Source: Mumia flava (GTDB lineage: Bacteria; Actinomycetota; Actinomycetes; Propionibacteriales; Nocardioidaceae). From it: a stretch of DNA of 64,000 nt. The position numbers and the translations under genes are program-made. Numbering within the stretch: position 1 is the first letter of the stretch; every line of letters starts with the position of its first letter. Where the stretch lies: the NCBI RefSeq assembly GCF_002797495.1, contig NZ_PGEZ01000002.1:372001-436000 (forward strand). Direction: 5' to 3'. Under the pieces are notes generated by a model. The model saw only the letters and a program-made list of their open reading frames with translations. It did no database searches and was not told where the DNA came from. Below are positions 25,006 to 33,867 of this stretch, one piece after another.

Positions 25006-26958
25006 ATGCATGCTCCTCCACGCGCTCCGCGAAAGCCCAGATCCCACACCCTCCTCACCGCCCTCGCCGCCCTGCTGGTCGGGGCCGGTCTCGTCGCCGG
25101 CTCGGCGGGGACGGCCTCCGCCAAGCCGGATCCCCACCCCTACGTGCTTTCCGGCGGCGTCTCCTCCCCCGTCTACAGCTACGCCGACGCGATCCGCGAG
25201 ACCGTCTGGGTCCTCGCGGACGACTACGACGGCGACGGCGCGGCCGACAAGGTCGCCGTCGACATCGTCCGGCCGAGCGAGCTCGACGACCGAGGCGTCG
25301 ACGTGCCCGTCATCATGGACGCCAGCCCGTACTACACGAGCATCGGTCGCGGGAACGAGTCCGAGCGCAAGAGCTACGACGCCGAGGGCAACCTCGAGCA
25401 GTTCCCGCTCTTCTACGACAACTACTTCGTGCCGCGCGGCTACGCCTACATCGCGGCCGACGTCGCCGGTACGGCCCGCTCCACCGGCTGCGTCGACACC
25501 GGCGGTGATTCCGACATCGGCTCGATCCAGGCCGTCGTCGAGTGGCTGAACGGCAACGCCGAGGCAGTCGACGCCGACGGCCAGCCGGTCCGCGCCGACT
25601 GGTCGACCGGCAAGACCGCGATGATCGGCAAGAGCTACGACGGCACCCTCGCCAACGGCGTCGCCGCGACCGGCGTGGAGGGACTGGAGACGATCGTGCC
25701 GATCAGCGCGATCAGCTCGTGGTACGACTACACCCGGTCGCAGGGCCTCCCGTACAGCTGGGACTACTCCAGCGGGCTGGCGTCGCGCGTGATGACCGAC
25801 CGTACGTTCCCGCAGGACTGCTCGGCGATCCTCGACGCGATGGACGCCGAGGACGCCGACGAGACCGGCGAGCACAATGCCTTCTGGGACGAGCGCGACT
25901 ACCGCGAGTCCGCGGAGCGCAACGCCGAGAACGTCGAGGCCAGCGTGTTCATCTACCACGGTCTGCAGGACACGAACGTCAAGACGCGGCACTTCTCCAC
26001 GTGGTGGAAGGCCCTCGGCGAGGCCGGGGTGACCCGCAAGATGTGGCTCAGCCGCGTCGGGCACGTCGACCCCTTCGACGTCGAGCGCGACACGTGGGTG
26101 CCGACGCTGCACCGCTGGTTCGACCACGAGCTGATGGGCATCCGCAACGGCATCCTCGCCGAGCCGCGGGTCCGCGTCGAGACCGAGCCGAACGAGTGGG
26201 TCGACTCCTCCAGATGGCCCGTCAGGCTGACCAGGACGCCCCTGCGCCCGCGGGCCGACGGCGAGCTCGGTCTGCTTCCCGGGTGGGGCGGCGCCACGTC
26301 CCAGAGCTGGGTCAACGATCCCGGGCAGCGCGAGAACACCGCCGTCGTCGAGGGCGACAGCGAGAACCGCCTGCTGTACGCGACGTCCCCGCTGCTGCGG
26401 GAGGCGCGGCTGTCGGGCTCGATGGTCGCGAAGATCCGGGTGAGCACCCAGGTGCCGACGGGTCAGGTCGGTGTGATGCTCGTCGACTACGGCGAGGACG
26501 AGCGTGTCCTCACCAGCGGGGACGGGGCGCGCACCACCGACGTCGAGACCTGCGTGGGCCAGTCGACCGCGAGCGACGACGCCTGCTACTTCACGATGGA
26601 GCGCAACATCGGCACGACGCCGCTGCAGATCCTCGGACGCGGTTGGGCACGTCTCGACGGCGCCGGGACGCACGACGTCACCGTCACGCTCGACCCCGAC
26701 GACGCGATCGTGGAGAAGGGCCACCGCCTGGGTGTGATCGTGCTGGGGGCGGTCCGCGGACGGGTCAGCACCGTCGACTCGACGGCCTCCACGTACACGC
26801 TGGACCTGCGTCGTTCGCGGTTCGACCTGCCGGGGCTCGTGCTGCCGCGGCCGACGTGGCCCGGTCTCGGCGACCTGCTGCCGGAGGCGGCGGAGGTCCC
26901 GGAGGGAACGGTGCCCGCCGAGCGGCGCTCGCTGCCGCCGGAGCTCGACACACCGTGA
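25006..26958 (+). CDS. Secreted X-Pro dipeptidyl-peptidase (S15)-like alpha/beta hydrolase
   Basis: 650 residues from ATG 25006. Signal peptide ending at GTASA (about residue 37). The hydrolase domain contains the nucleophile in GKSYDG (S210), the acid D322 in HGLQDTNVK and the base H353 in VGHVDPFD, the S15 triad; a C-terminal jelly-roll domain (residues about 400-610) is typical of Xaa-Pro dipeptidyl-peptidases and cocaine-esterase-like enzymes. The N-terminal DYDGDGAADKVAVDIVRP entry also fits. It probably degrades proline-containing peptides outside the cell. A 14-bp hairpin follows. Confidence 0.87.
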   Translation: MHAPPRAPRKPRSHTLLTALAALLVGAGLVAGSAGTASAKPDPHPYVLSGGVSSPVYSYADAIRETVWVLADDYDGDGAADKVAVDIVRPSELDDRGVDVPVIMDASPYYTSIGRGNESERKSYDAEGNLEQFPLFYDNYFVPRGYAYIAADVAGTARSTGCVDTGGDSDIGSIQAVVEWLNGNAEAVDADGQPVRADWSTGKTAMIGKSYDGTLANGVAATGVEGLETIVPISAISSWYDYTRSQGLPYSWDYSSGLASRVMTDRTFPQDCSAILDAMDAEDADETGEHNAFWDERDYRESAERNAENVEASVFIYHGLQDTNVKTRHFSTWWKALGEAGVTRKMWLSRVGHVDPFDVERDTWVPTLHRWFDHELMGIRNGILAEPRVRVETEPNEWVDSSRWPVRLTRTPLRPRADGELGLLPGWGGATSQSWVNDPGQRENTAVVEGDSENRLLYATSPLLREARLSGSMVAKIRVSTQVPTGQVGVMLVDYGEDERVLTSGDGARTTDVETCVGQSTASDDACYFTMERNIGTTPLQILGRGWARLDGAGTHDVTVTLDPDDAIVEKGHRLGVIVLGAVRGRVSTVDSTASTYTLDLRRSRFDLPGLVLPRPTWPGLGDLLPEAAEVPEGTVPAERRSLPPELDTP

Positions 26959-26975
26959 CCGCGGTGTCGTAGCCG

Positions 26976-27010
26976 CGAGGGTGGCCGGGCTCGTGTCCCG
27001 GCCACCCTCG
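26976..27010 (+). terminator. Hairpin terminator after the S15-like peptidase
   Basis: Perfect 14-bp inverted repeat CGAGGGTGGCCGGG / CCCGGCCACCCTCG with a 7-base loop, starting 17 bases after the stop codon. Confidence 0.8.
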
Positions 27011-27041
27011 CCGGCTCCCTTGCGTGTGCAAGGGTGCAGCC

Positions 27042-27707
27042 GTGGAGAGTGCGAGCGCAGGAATCACCGAGTGGCCGGGCGTCGTCGATCCGTCGCTGCT
27101 GAAGCCCGAGCTGGTCAGCGATGCGAACCGGCTCGCCGACGCGGCGAGGTCGGGCGCGTGGGACTCGGTCCTCTCGCTGCTGGAGTCGTCTCCGTGGCTC
27201 GGACCGAACCGCTGGCGCGTCGACGGCAGCAGCTGGTTCACGGCACTCCATCAGGCGGCGTGGCACGGCGCGCCCGTGGCCGTGGTCGAGCGGCTCGTCG
27301 CGATGGGTGCGTGGCGTTCGCTGCGGACCGCCGCGGGCGATCGCGCGGTGGACATCGCGAGGGACCGCGGCCACGCCCACCTGGTCGCGGCCCTCGAGAC
27401 CACACGGGACGGGACTCGCGACCGGCGGCGCTACGAGGCCTGGGACCGTCACCTGACCGAGCTGATCGCGAGCCGTACGGCGTCGCTCGAACCGGTCCGG
27501 TACCGCCCCGTCCCCACCGAGGTCGTGGAGGTCGAGGGGCTGGAGACGCTGTGGTTCCCCTACCCCGGCATGTACGGCGGGTTCTCGATCTCGGTCCACC
27601 GGTCGCGGCTGTTCGTGGAGAGCTGGAGCCGGGTCGCCGGCGGCTCCGGACAAGCGCACGTCATCACGGAGGACCACTGCGTCCTCGTCGACGAAGGCTT
27701 CGTCTAG
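27042..27707 (+). CDS. Ankyrin-repeat-like protein
   Basis: 221 residues from GTG 27042 (another in-frame GTG at 27024 lies almost on the preceding hairpin). Residues about 25-110 look like two or three ankyrin repeats: ADAARSGAWDSVLSLLES, TALHQAAWHGAPVAVVERLVAMGA and DRAVDIARDRGHAHLVAALE. The C-terminal part (residues 130-221) is a separate compact domain with FPYPGMYGGFSISVHRSRLFVESWSRV, seen in other actinobacterial ankyrin proteins. It probably mediates protein-protein contact; the partner is unknown. It converges on the rhamnosidase gene with 19 bases between stops. Confidence 0.7.
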   Translation: MESASAGITEWPGVVDPSLLKPELVSDANRLADAARSGAWDSVLSLLESSPWLGPNRWRVDGSSWFTALHQAAWHGAPVAVVERLVAMGAWRSLRTAAGDRAVDIARDRGHAHLVAALETTRDGTRDRRRYEAWDRHLTELIASRTASLEPVRYRPVPTEVVEVEGLETLWFPYPGMYGGFSISVHRSRLFVESWSRVAGGSGQAHVITEDHCVLVDEGFV

Positions 27708-27726
27708 AGCGCCGGCGACACCGCCC

Positions 27727-30700
27727 CTACCCCAGAGGCCGCGTCCAGACGTCGGCGATCGACGGGTCGTAGTACGCGGGGTCGTCCTGGTTCTCGAACG
27801 TCACCCGTACCGTCCCGTCGGCCGCGGCGTGCTCGGCCGGCACCACGAACTCGTACGTCTCCGTGCCCGCGCCGGACGCGTGCTCGTACGTCCGGAACAG
27901 CACCTCCTCGCCGTCGACGTAGACCTTGTAGCGCTTCGTCTGCGCCCGGTCGTACGTCTCCGTCACCCGCAGCACGAACGGCTCCCCCGCCTCGACGGCC
28001 ATGTCGAACTCGAAGTGCGAGAACGGGGTCAGGTGTCCCGCGTACCGGCGCGTGACGCCGGCCTCGTAGCTCGTGCCCGACGACGGCGAGGCGGTCAGCG
28101 CGTGCGCCTGCTCCGACGCGCCGTCACCGAGGTCGACGTGGTCGATCGCGTCGGACACGTCGGCGTCGATGCTCACGGTCGCCGTCCCCGAACCGGTCGC
28201 GACGTCCTCGCCGCCCCGTACGAACGCGACCGCCAGCTCGTGCTCGGCCTGTGCTCGGACCGTGTCGCGCGGGACGGTGACGTCCACACTCACCTGGGTC
28301 GACCCGCCCGCCGGCACCTCGACGTCGACGGCGTCGGGAGCGGTCCAGGCGTCGGGTACGCGGACCTCCGCGCTACCCGAGACCGCAACGCTGCCGACGT
28401 TGCGCACCTGCGCGGTCACGGTGACCGCCGACCCCGGACGCGTCTCCCCCGGCGTGACCGTGACGTCCTCGACGGAGATCGCCGAGACGACCTCGACCTG
28501 GAACGGCGCGCTGATCTCCAGGTGCGCCCCCGCGACCGTGAACGCGACCCGTGCCGCCCCCTTGACGGTGGCCGGGCTCTGGTCCTCACTGACGACGACC
28601 TCGACCGTGCCGTCGGCCTGCGCTCCGCCGCGGAGCTTCGTCGCGATGTCCGTCGGCGCGACCTGCTCCCAACCCTCGGGGAGACCGGTGACGGACGCGG
28701 TCACGTCGCGGACCTGCCGGTCGCCGCCGTTGTCCGCCGTGACCATGATCGGCGCACGGTCACCCGGGCGTACGGGCTCGTCCGGCCCGGCCGCGGCGAC
28801 CGAGACCGACAACAGGTCCGCGACCGCGACCGCGAGCGCATCGCGCGCAGCCTGCTCGGACGCGCGCAGCGACTGCTCCTCGGCATCCGACAGGCCGAGC
28901 AGTCGGATCGTGTCGCCGATCCGCTCGACGTTGCGGTGAGCGATCAGCAGCGCGTCGGCGGACCGGTCGTCCTTGTCGGCGCGGGCGAGGTCGAGCGCAC
29001 GGCCGGACGCGTGGTCCGCGACCAGCGCCTGCGCCTTCGCCAGCGCCAGCGCGATCCGCCGCAGCCCGGTGACGTGGACGTCGTCGAGGGCGGCACGCAG
29101 CGCGGACACCTGCTCCTTCGCATCACCGACGAGACCGGCCTGCGCGTCGGAGAGGAACGCGTACGATCCGGACCCGACCTCGACGACCACGTCACCGCCG
29201 GCGTACGCGACGTCGTGAACGCCGTCGGCCTGCGCCACCGGGGTGCCGCTCTCGGTCACGGCCCACACGTTCTGCGCGGGGATCCGGACCGTCGCCGTCG
29301 AGCCGACCGGCACGTCGACCTTCATCGACAACCGGTCGCCCTCGCTGCGCCAGTCGCTGCGCACCGGACCGTACGGCGTCTGCGTGCTCGCGCGCGCCCA
29401 GTCCATCTGCTTCGTCACCGCGGGCGCGACGGTCACGTCGCGGTACCCGGTGTCCTCGGACGGGGTGATCCCGGCGACGTCGTGGTAGAACCAGTCGTCG
29501 ACCGTGCCGAGGAAGTAGTGGCCGCGGGAGCGCGCATCGAGCGACCAGTGCTCCCACATCGTGGTGCCGCCGTTCTCCGTCATGTAGCCCCAGCTCGGGT
29601 ACGAGGTCTGCGTGGCGAGCTGGTAGGCGACGTCGGCGTACCCGTGGTCGGTCAGGACCGGCAGCAGGTACTTCGTGCCGAGCACCCCGGTGTTGAGGTG
29701 CATGTTCTTGGCCTTCACGTCGGCGACGATGCTGGCGGCGACCGCGTCGGCGGTCTCCTCGTCGGGCGCCAGGCCGAACGCGAGCGCCAGGACGTTGTGC
29801 GTCTGGCGGTAGCCACGGTCGCCGTTGCCGCGGTAGGAGCCGGCGTCGGTGTCAAGGAAGCGGTCGTTGAACGTGTCCTTGACGACGGCCGCGTGCTCCG
29901 CGAACGCCTCGGCGTCCGCGTCCTTGCCGAGGTGCTTCGCCGTGCGCTCCATCGTGGTGAGCATCGCGTACAGGTAGGCGGTGTTCGAGACCCGCGTGTC
30001 CTCCGGCGCGTTCCCGCCGGCGGGGCTCGCCTCGGGGCTCACCCAGTCGCCGAGCCGCGGGTTCGTGACGAGCCCGCCGTCGGAGCGGCCGAACTCCAGG
30101 TCGACGTAGGTCTTCATCCCGTCGTAGTAGCGGCTCACGACGCGGTCGTCGCCGCCGTACTGGTAGAGCCACCACGGGATCATCACGTACGCCGAGTGCC
30201 ACGGGGTGTTGACGCCCCACTGGCCCCAGTCGCCCGAGCTCGGCGCGATCACGTACGGCGCGCCGTTCTCGTCGCGGCTGTCGTTCATGTCGCCGACCCA
30301 CTTGGCGAACAGCTCGTGGGTGTCGAGGTTCATCATGAACATCTCGGCGCCGACGGCCGCATCACCGGTCCAGCCGTTCTTCTCGAACATCGGGGTGTCG
30401 GTCGGGATGCCGTGGATGTTGTTCTTCAGCGTGTCGACGACGGCGCGGTGCACATCGTTCATCACCGGGCTCGAGCTGTCGAACGACCCGGTCTCCGCCG
30501 CGTCGGTGTGCACGGCCTTCGCGGTGAACGCGCTCAGCGGCGGCGCGTCGTCGCCGGGCCAGCCGGTGACCTCGATGTACTGGAAGCCCTTGTACGAGAA
30601 CCGCGACTCCCACGACTCCTTCTCACCCGTCCCGGCGAGGATGAAGCGGTCCGTCTGGAAGCCGGACTGGAAGCCGCCGTTGTTGGAGAAGTTCGGGCGG

Positions 30701-32472
30701 CCGTTGCTCAGCAGCTTCTCGCCGTACTGCGCGCGGATCGTCGTCCCGGCAGGCCCCTTGACGTCGAACTGGACCCAGCCTGCGAGCACCCGCGGGAACT
30801 TCACGACGTACACGCCGTCGGCCGGCTCGGTGATCTCGGTCGCCGGAAGCTCCTCGGTCACGCGGATCGGCTGCTGGCGCTGGTTGACGAGCTCGCCCTT
30901 CGGCCCGTCGACCTCGCTCGCCGCCATCCAGGCGTCGTCGGCGAACCCGACCGTGTCGAAGCCGTCCTGGACCAGCCGCGCGTCGTACGTCTCGCCGGCG
31001 TACAGGTCGTCGAAGACCGTCGGGCCGTCGTGGATCGTCCACGAGTCGTCGGTGACGACGTCCTCGGTGCTGCCGTCGGCGTACTCCAGGCGCAGGACGC
31101 CCCGGACGACCGGCTCGTCGTGCCACGGCGGCGACTCCCAGCGCCAGACGTTGCCGCCGGTCATGCCGTAGAACCCGCGACCGAGCTCCATGCCGAGCGC
31201 GTTCGCGCCGGGCTCGAGCTGGTCGGTGAGGTCGGTGCCGACGTACTGCACGTGGTCGTCGTAGTCGGTGTAGCCGGGCGACAGCACGTCGTCGCTGATC
31301 GGGGCGCCGTTGAGGGTCACGTCGGCGTAGCCGCCGGCCGCGACGTACAGGGTGGCGGCCTTCAGGTCGTCTCCGACCTCGAACTCCTTGCGCAGCAGCG
31401 GCGCCGGCGCGACCTCGTCGGCCGGCGGGCGCACGCCGCTCCCCCACGGCCCGGAGCCGTACGTGGCGAGCTGCTTCGCGGACTCCCAGGCGCTGTCGTC
31501 GAACGCCGGATCCTGGAAGCCGGACGGGATCTGCGCCGCGACCTTCCAGCTGCCGTCGGTGGTCGCGACGGATGTGGAGCCGTCGGACCAGGTGGTGCGG
31601 ACCTTCGCGATCAGGCCGGCGGGCGAGCCGGGGCCGTTGGTCGTGCGGACCGCGATCACGTTGCGGTCGGGCTGCAGCGCCGCTTCGAACAGGCGGGACT
31701 TCTGCCACCCGTTGTCCTCCGGCACGGTCTGGCCGATCTGCTCGCCGTTCAGCCAGAGCGTGTACGAGTCGTCGGCGGTGATGAGGATCTCCGCCTTCGT
31801 GGCCGTCTTGCCGTCGGGCGCGGTCCAGGCGGAGCGGAACGCCCGGTCCTCGGCCGGTGCTCCCCCGGTGGTCGCGTCGGACGACCAGATCCACGACGCG
31901 CCGCTCATGTCGAGCGGGTCGGCGTCGCCGCCGCGGGCGTTGCCGATCCACGCCGCGCCGGCCCAGTCGGCGTCGCTGTCGAGGCCGGTACGGAAGGTGC
32001 TGGCCGCGTGCGCCTTGCCGGCGCTCGTGACGACGTCGACCCGCCAGTGGTACGCGGTCGCGGGGTCGAGCGCGGGTCCGGTGTAGGCGACGTTCGCGGA
32101 CGCATCGGAGTCGACCGTGCCGCTGTCCCACATGAGTGCGTCGACGTCGCCGTCGCCTGCGCCGGTGAGCGCGTCGGCGCGGGTCGCGAGGCGGAGGCGG
32201 TAGGAGGTCTGCGTGACGTCGCGCGCGTCGGTGTCGATCACCCAGCTGAAGCGCGGCTCGTCGACGTCGATGCCGATCGGCTCGGGCTTCTTCTCGACCT
32301 CGAGGTCGGTGAGCTCGACCGACGCGCTGTTTGTGCTGGTCAGCGTGGTGCTGGTGGCTGCGCTGGTCGCAGCGGACGCGGCTCCCGCGAACGCGGCGAA
32401 GATCAGCGTCATCGCGAGCGCGAGCGCGGTCAGCACACGGCGTACGGGTGGTCGAGCGTCCTGGTGGGACAT
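27727..32472 (-). CDS. Secreted multidomain GH78 alpha-L-rhamnosidase
   Basis: 1581 residues from ATG 32472; a GTG at 32478 is closer to the GGAGGAG site (spacing 4), the ATG has spacing 10. Signal peptide about residues 1-35. Order: N-terminal Fn3-like module (EPIGIDVDEPRFSWVI), beta-sandwich modules (SWIWSSDATT; PAPLLRKEFEV; NFSNNGGFQSG), GH78 (alpha/alpha)6 barrel with the active-site-like EKNGWTGDA near residue 696 and the later MWEHWSLDARSRGHYFLG, then a C-terminal helical stalk, NEW3/CARDB-like beta domains and a terminal carbohydrate-binding-like domain (YDRAQTKRYKVYVDGEE). The extra C-terminal domains make it much larger than many GH78 enzymes. It removes terminal L-rhamnose from glycans or glycosides outside the cell. 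Confidence 0.9.
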   Translation of the reverse strand: MSHQDARPPVRRVLTALALAMTLIFAAFAGAASAATSAATSTTLTSTNSASVELTDLEVEKKPEPIGIDVDEPRFSWVIDTDARDVTQTSYRLRLATRADALTGAGDGDVDALMWDSGTVDSDASANVAYTGPALDPATAYHWRVDVVTSAGKAHAASTFRTGLDSDADWAGAAWIGNARGGDADPLDMSGASWIWSSDATTGGAPAEDRAFRSAWTAPDGKTATKAEILITADDSYTLWLNGEQIGQTVPEDNGWQKSRLFEAALQPDRNVIAVRTTNGPGSPAGLIAKVRTTWSDGSTSVATTDGSWKVAAQIPSGFQDPAFDDSAWESAKQLATYGSGPWGSGVRPPADEVAPAPLLRKEFEVGDDLKAATLYVAAGGYADVTLNGAPISDDVLSPGYTDYDDHVQYVGTDLTDQLEPGANALGMELGRGFYGMTGGNVWRWESPPWHDEPVVRGVLRLEYADGSTEDVVTDDSWTIHDGPTVFDDLYAGETYDARLVQDGFDTVGFADDAWMAASEVDGPKGELVNQRQQPIRVTEELPATEITEPADGVYVVKFPRVLAGWVQFDVKGPAGTTIRAQYGEKLLSNGRPNFSNNGGFQSGFQTDRFILAGTGEKESWESRFSYKGFQYIEVTGWPGDDAPPLSAFTAKAVHTDAAETGSFDSSSPVMNDVHRAVVDTLKNNIHGIPTDTPMFEKNGWTGDAAVGAEMFMMNLDTHELFAKWVGDMNDSRDENGAPYVIAPSSGDWGQWGVNTPWHSAYVMIPWWLYQYGGDDRVVSRYYDGMKTYVDLEFGRSDGGLVTNPRLGDWVSPEASPAGGNAPEDTRVSNTAYLYAMLTTMERTAKHLGKDADAEAFAEHAAVVKDTFNDRFLDTDAGSYRGNGDRGYRQTHNVLALAFGLAPDEETADAVAASIVADVKAKNMHLNTGVLGTKYLLPVLTDHGYADVAYQLATQTSYPSWGYMTENGGTTMWEHWSLDARSRGHYFLGTVDDWFYHDVAGITPSEDTGYRDVTVAPAVTKQMDWARASTQTPYGPVRSDWRSEGDRLSMKVDVPVGSTATVRIPAQNVWAVTESGTPVAQADGVHDVAYAGGDVVVEVGSGSYAFLSDAQAGLVGDAKEQVSALRAALDDVHVTGLRRIALALAKAQALVADHASGRALDLARADKDDRSADALLIAHRNVERIGDTIRLLGLSDAEEQSLRASEQAARDALAVAVADLLSVSVAAAGPDEPVRPGDRAPIMVTADNGGDRQVRDVTASVTGLPEGWEQVAPTDIATKLRGGAQADGTVEVVVSEDQSPATVKGAARVAFTVAGAHLEISAPFQVEVVSAISVEDVTVTPGETRPGSAVTVTAQVRNVGSVAVSGSAEVRVPDAWTAPDAVDVEVPAGGSTQVSVDVTVPRDTVRAQAEHELAVAFVRGGEDVATGSGTATVSIDADVSDAIDHVDLGDGASEQAHALTASPSSGTSYEAGVTRRYAGHLTPFSHFEFDMAVEAGEPFVLRVTETYDRAQTKRYKVYVDGEEVLFRTYEHASGAGTETYEFVVPAEHAAADGTVRVTFENQDDPAYYDPSIADVWTRPLG

Positions 32473-32497
32473 CGGCACGACTCTCCTCCGGAGGGTG

Positions 32498-32511
32498 TTT
32501 TATCGATTCAA
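32498..32511 (-). promoter_or_regulatory. LacI-type operator-like palindrome before the rhamnosidase gene
   Basis: TTTTATCGATTCAA is a near-palindrome centred on CG and close to the LacI-family operator TTGAATCGATTCAA; a partial second copy, CGATTGAA, starts at 32518. It lies 26-39 bases before the start codon. No LacI regulator gene is in this window, so control from elsewhere is assumed. Confidence 0.5.
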
Positions 32512-32667
32512 GTCGCGGCGATTGAAGCACGACGGATGTGACGCGGGCAACACCCGTGGCCGGATCCGGCCACGAGCTGTGCGGGCCGTCCGGACGGCAG
32601 ATCGACGGACGCCCTGCGGGCTCGGGCGTCGGCTATGCCGGCGGCTCGGCAGCGCCGCTCGTCGCCT

Positions 32668-33786
32668 TCATGCAGCCAGCAGCCAGTCGCGAATGATGTC
32701 ATCGGAAGCGAGCGTGCCGATCTGCACGAGCCACCAGTTGTCCTCGTGGTTCGGGGCGAGTCGGAAACGCTCGATCCAGGCCTCGGCGTAGTCACGCAAT
32801 ACGTCGATCATCTCCTCAACCGCCTCGTCGATGGTTGCGCCATCAGCAGCGACCGGGGTGCCTGGCAGGACGATGCTCCACCCATCGCCATCCGCCCCAG
32901 CCTGGACGCCGGCCGGATGATGGCGGGTCAGGAACTGCACCAGTCGATCGGCATCGACGGCCGCAACTCGACGCTTGTCGCGGATGACCACAGCGGGCCG
33001 ACCCGCGTCCGCCGCATCCAGCAACTCCTCGAGGTGCTCACGCGCCGCATCAGCGCTAATGTCACCGACTGTTGCTCCGGCGCTCGCCGCCGCAGCCGTG
33101 GACTTGCCCGCCGCCAGAGTCTCGTGACGAAACCGCCAGAGAATGAGGACACCACCACCCAACGCCGCTCCAGTCGCGAGGGCGAGTCCGAGCTCACCAA
33201 CGATGAGGACCGCGAGTCCGGCGGTGACCATCATGACCACGAAGAACCCCAGGGTGATCCACCACGTCGGTCTGAACGCCGTGCGGTTCAGCTCCGCCGC
33301 ACGTGCTGCCTCGCGTGCCGATTCGGTGCCTTGTGCGCGAAGGTAGCCCCGTGCCGCACGGTCGCTCTTGTACCGCCCGGCTTCGAGCAACGTCGGCGGA
33401 AGGGACACGAGAAGAATCCCCACGTAGACGAGAAGAAGGCCCACCAAGCCCGGGGCGCGCGTGAATCCGAAAGCGATGAACGCAAGTCCTTCGACCAGGG
33501 CGAGCACCGGGCCGACCTCCTGCAGCAGAGAGCGCCGCGTCGCCGACAGCGCCACCCATTGCCAGAACGCAATGTCCCGGGTGTGGGCGACGACCTCCCG
33601 GTCCGGCTCCCCGCCGATCGACCGCGCGACCGCATCGAGCTCGCGCGCGTCGACCAGGAGCCGGCGACGCCGACCCAGCCCTCGCCACCCGGCAACGACC
33701 GCGACCAGGCCGGACGCAAGACCGACGAGTGACACGGCGATCCCGATCCAGGACTCGAGCGAGTCGACGTTCTCCACCGCGATCAC
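32668..33786 (-). CDS. Membrane protein with C-terminal Phd/YefM-type antitoxin domain
   Basis: 372 residues from GTG 33786 (AGGA 7 bases upstream; neighbouring GTG codons at 33789 and 33777 are alternatives). Residues about 1-215 carry four hydrophobic segments in two pairs (IGIAVSLVGLASGLVAVVAG; VLALVEGLAFIAFGF, LLLVYVGILLVSL; WWITLGFFVVMMVTAGLAVL, LGLALATGAALGGGVLI). From about residue 245 the sequence switches to a type II antitoxin: GDISADAAREHLEELLDAADAGRPAVVIRDKRRVAAV, then the usual IDEAVEEMIDVLRDYAEAW ... NHEDNWWLVQIGTLASDDIIRDWL tail. No toxin gene follows. The fusion of a membrane domain with an antitoxin is unusual. Confidence 0.7.
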   Translation of the reverse strand: MIAVENVDSLESWIGIAVSLVGLASGLVAVVAGWRGLGRRRRLLVDARELDAVARSIGGEPDREVVAHTRDIAFWQWVALSATRRSLLQEVGPVLALVEGLAFIAFGFTRAPGLVGLLLVYVGILLVSLPPTLLEAGRYKSDRAARGYLRAQGTESAREAARAAELNRTAFRPTWWITLGFFVVMMVTAGLAVLIVGELGLALATGAALGGGVLILWRFRHETLAAGKSTAAAASAGATVGDISADAAREHLEELLDAADAGRPAVVIRDKRRVAAVDADRLVQFLTRHHPAGVQAGADGDGWSIVLPGTPVAADGATIDEAVEEMIDVLRDYAEAWIERFRLAPNHEDNWWLVQIGTLASDDIIRDWLLAA

Positions 33787-33867
33787 CACCCTGTCCTGAG
33801 TCGCATTGCCGACGGATCCGGACGTTACCGGCACGCTCTGACAGCAACAGTCTCCGAGCCGCACCCA

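Noticed and set aside
22036-26724. A minus-strand open frame of about 1560 codons crossing five genes
   Set aside because: It is the antisense of the VOC, S15 and other genes; only its last 236 codons (the glycosylase) match a family. Long antisense frames are expected at this GC content.
27829-32541. A plus-strand open frame of about 1570 codons antisense to the rhamnosidase
   Set aside because: Its translation is an Arg/Val/Asp-rich shadow with no domain; the minus-strand GH78 reading is unambiguous.
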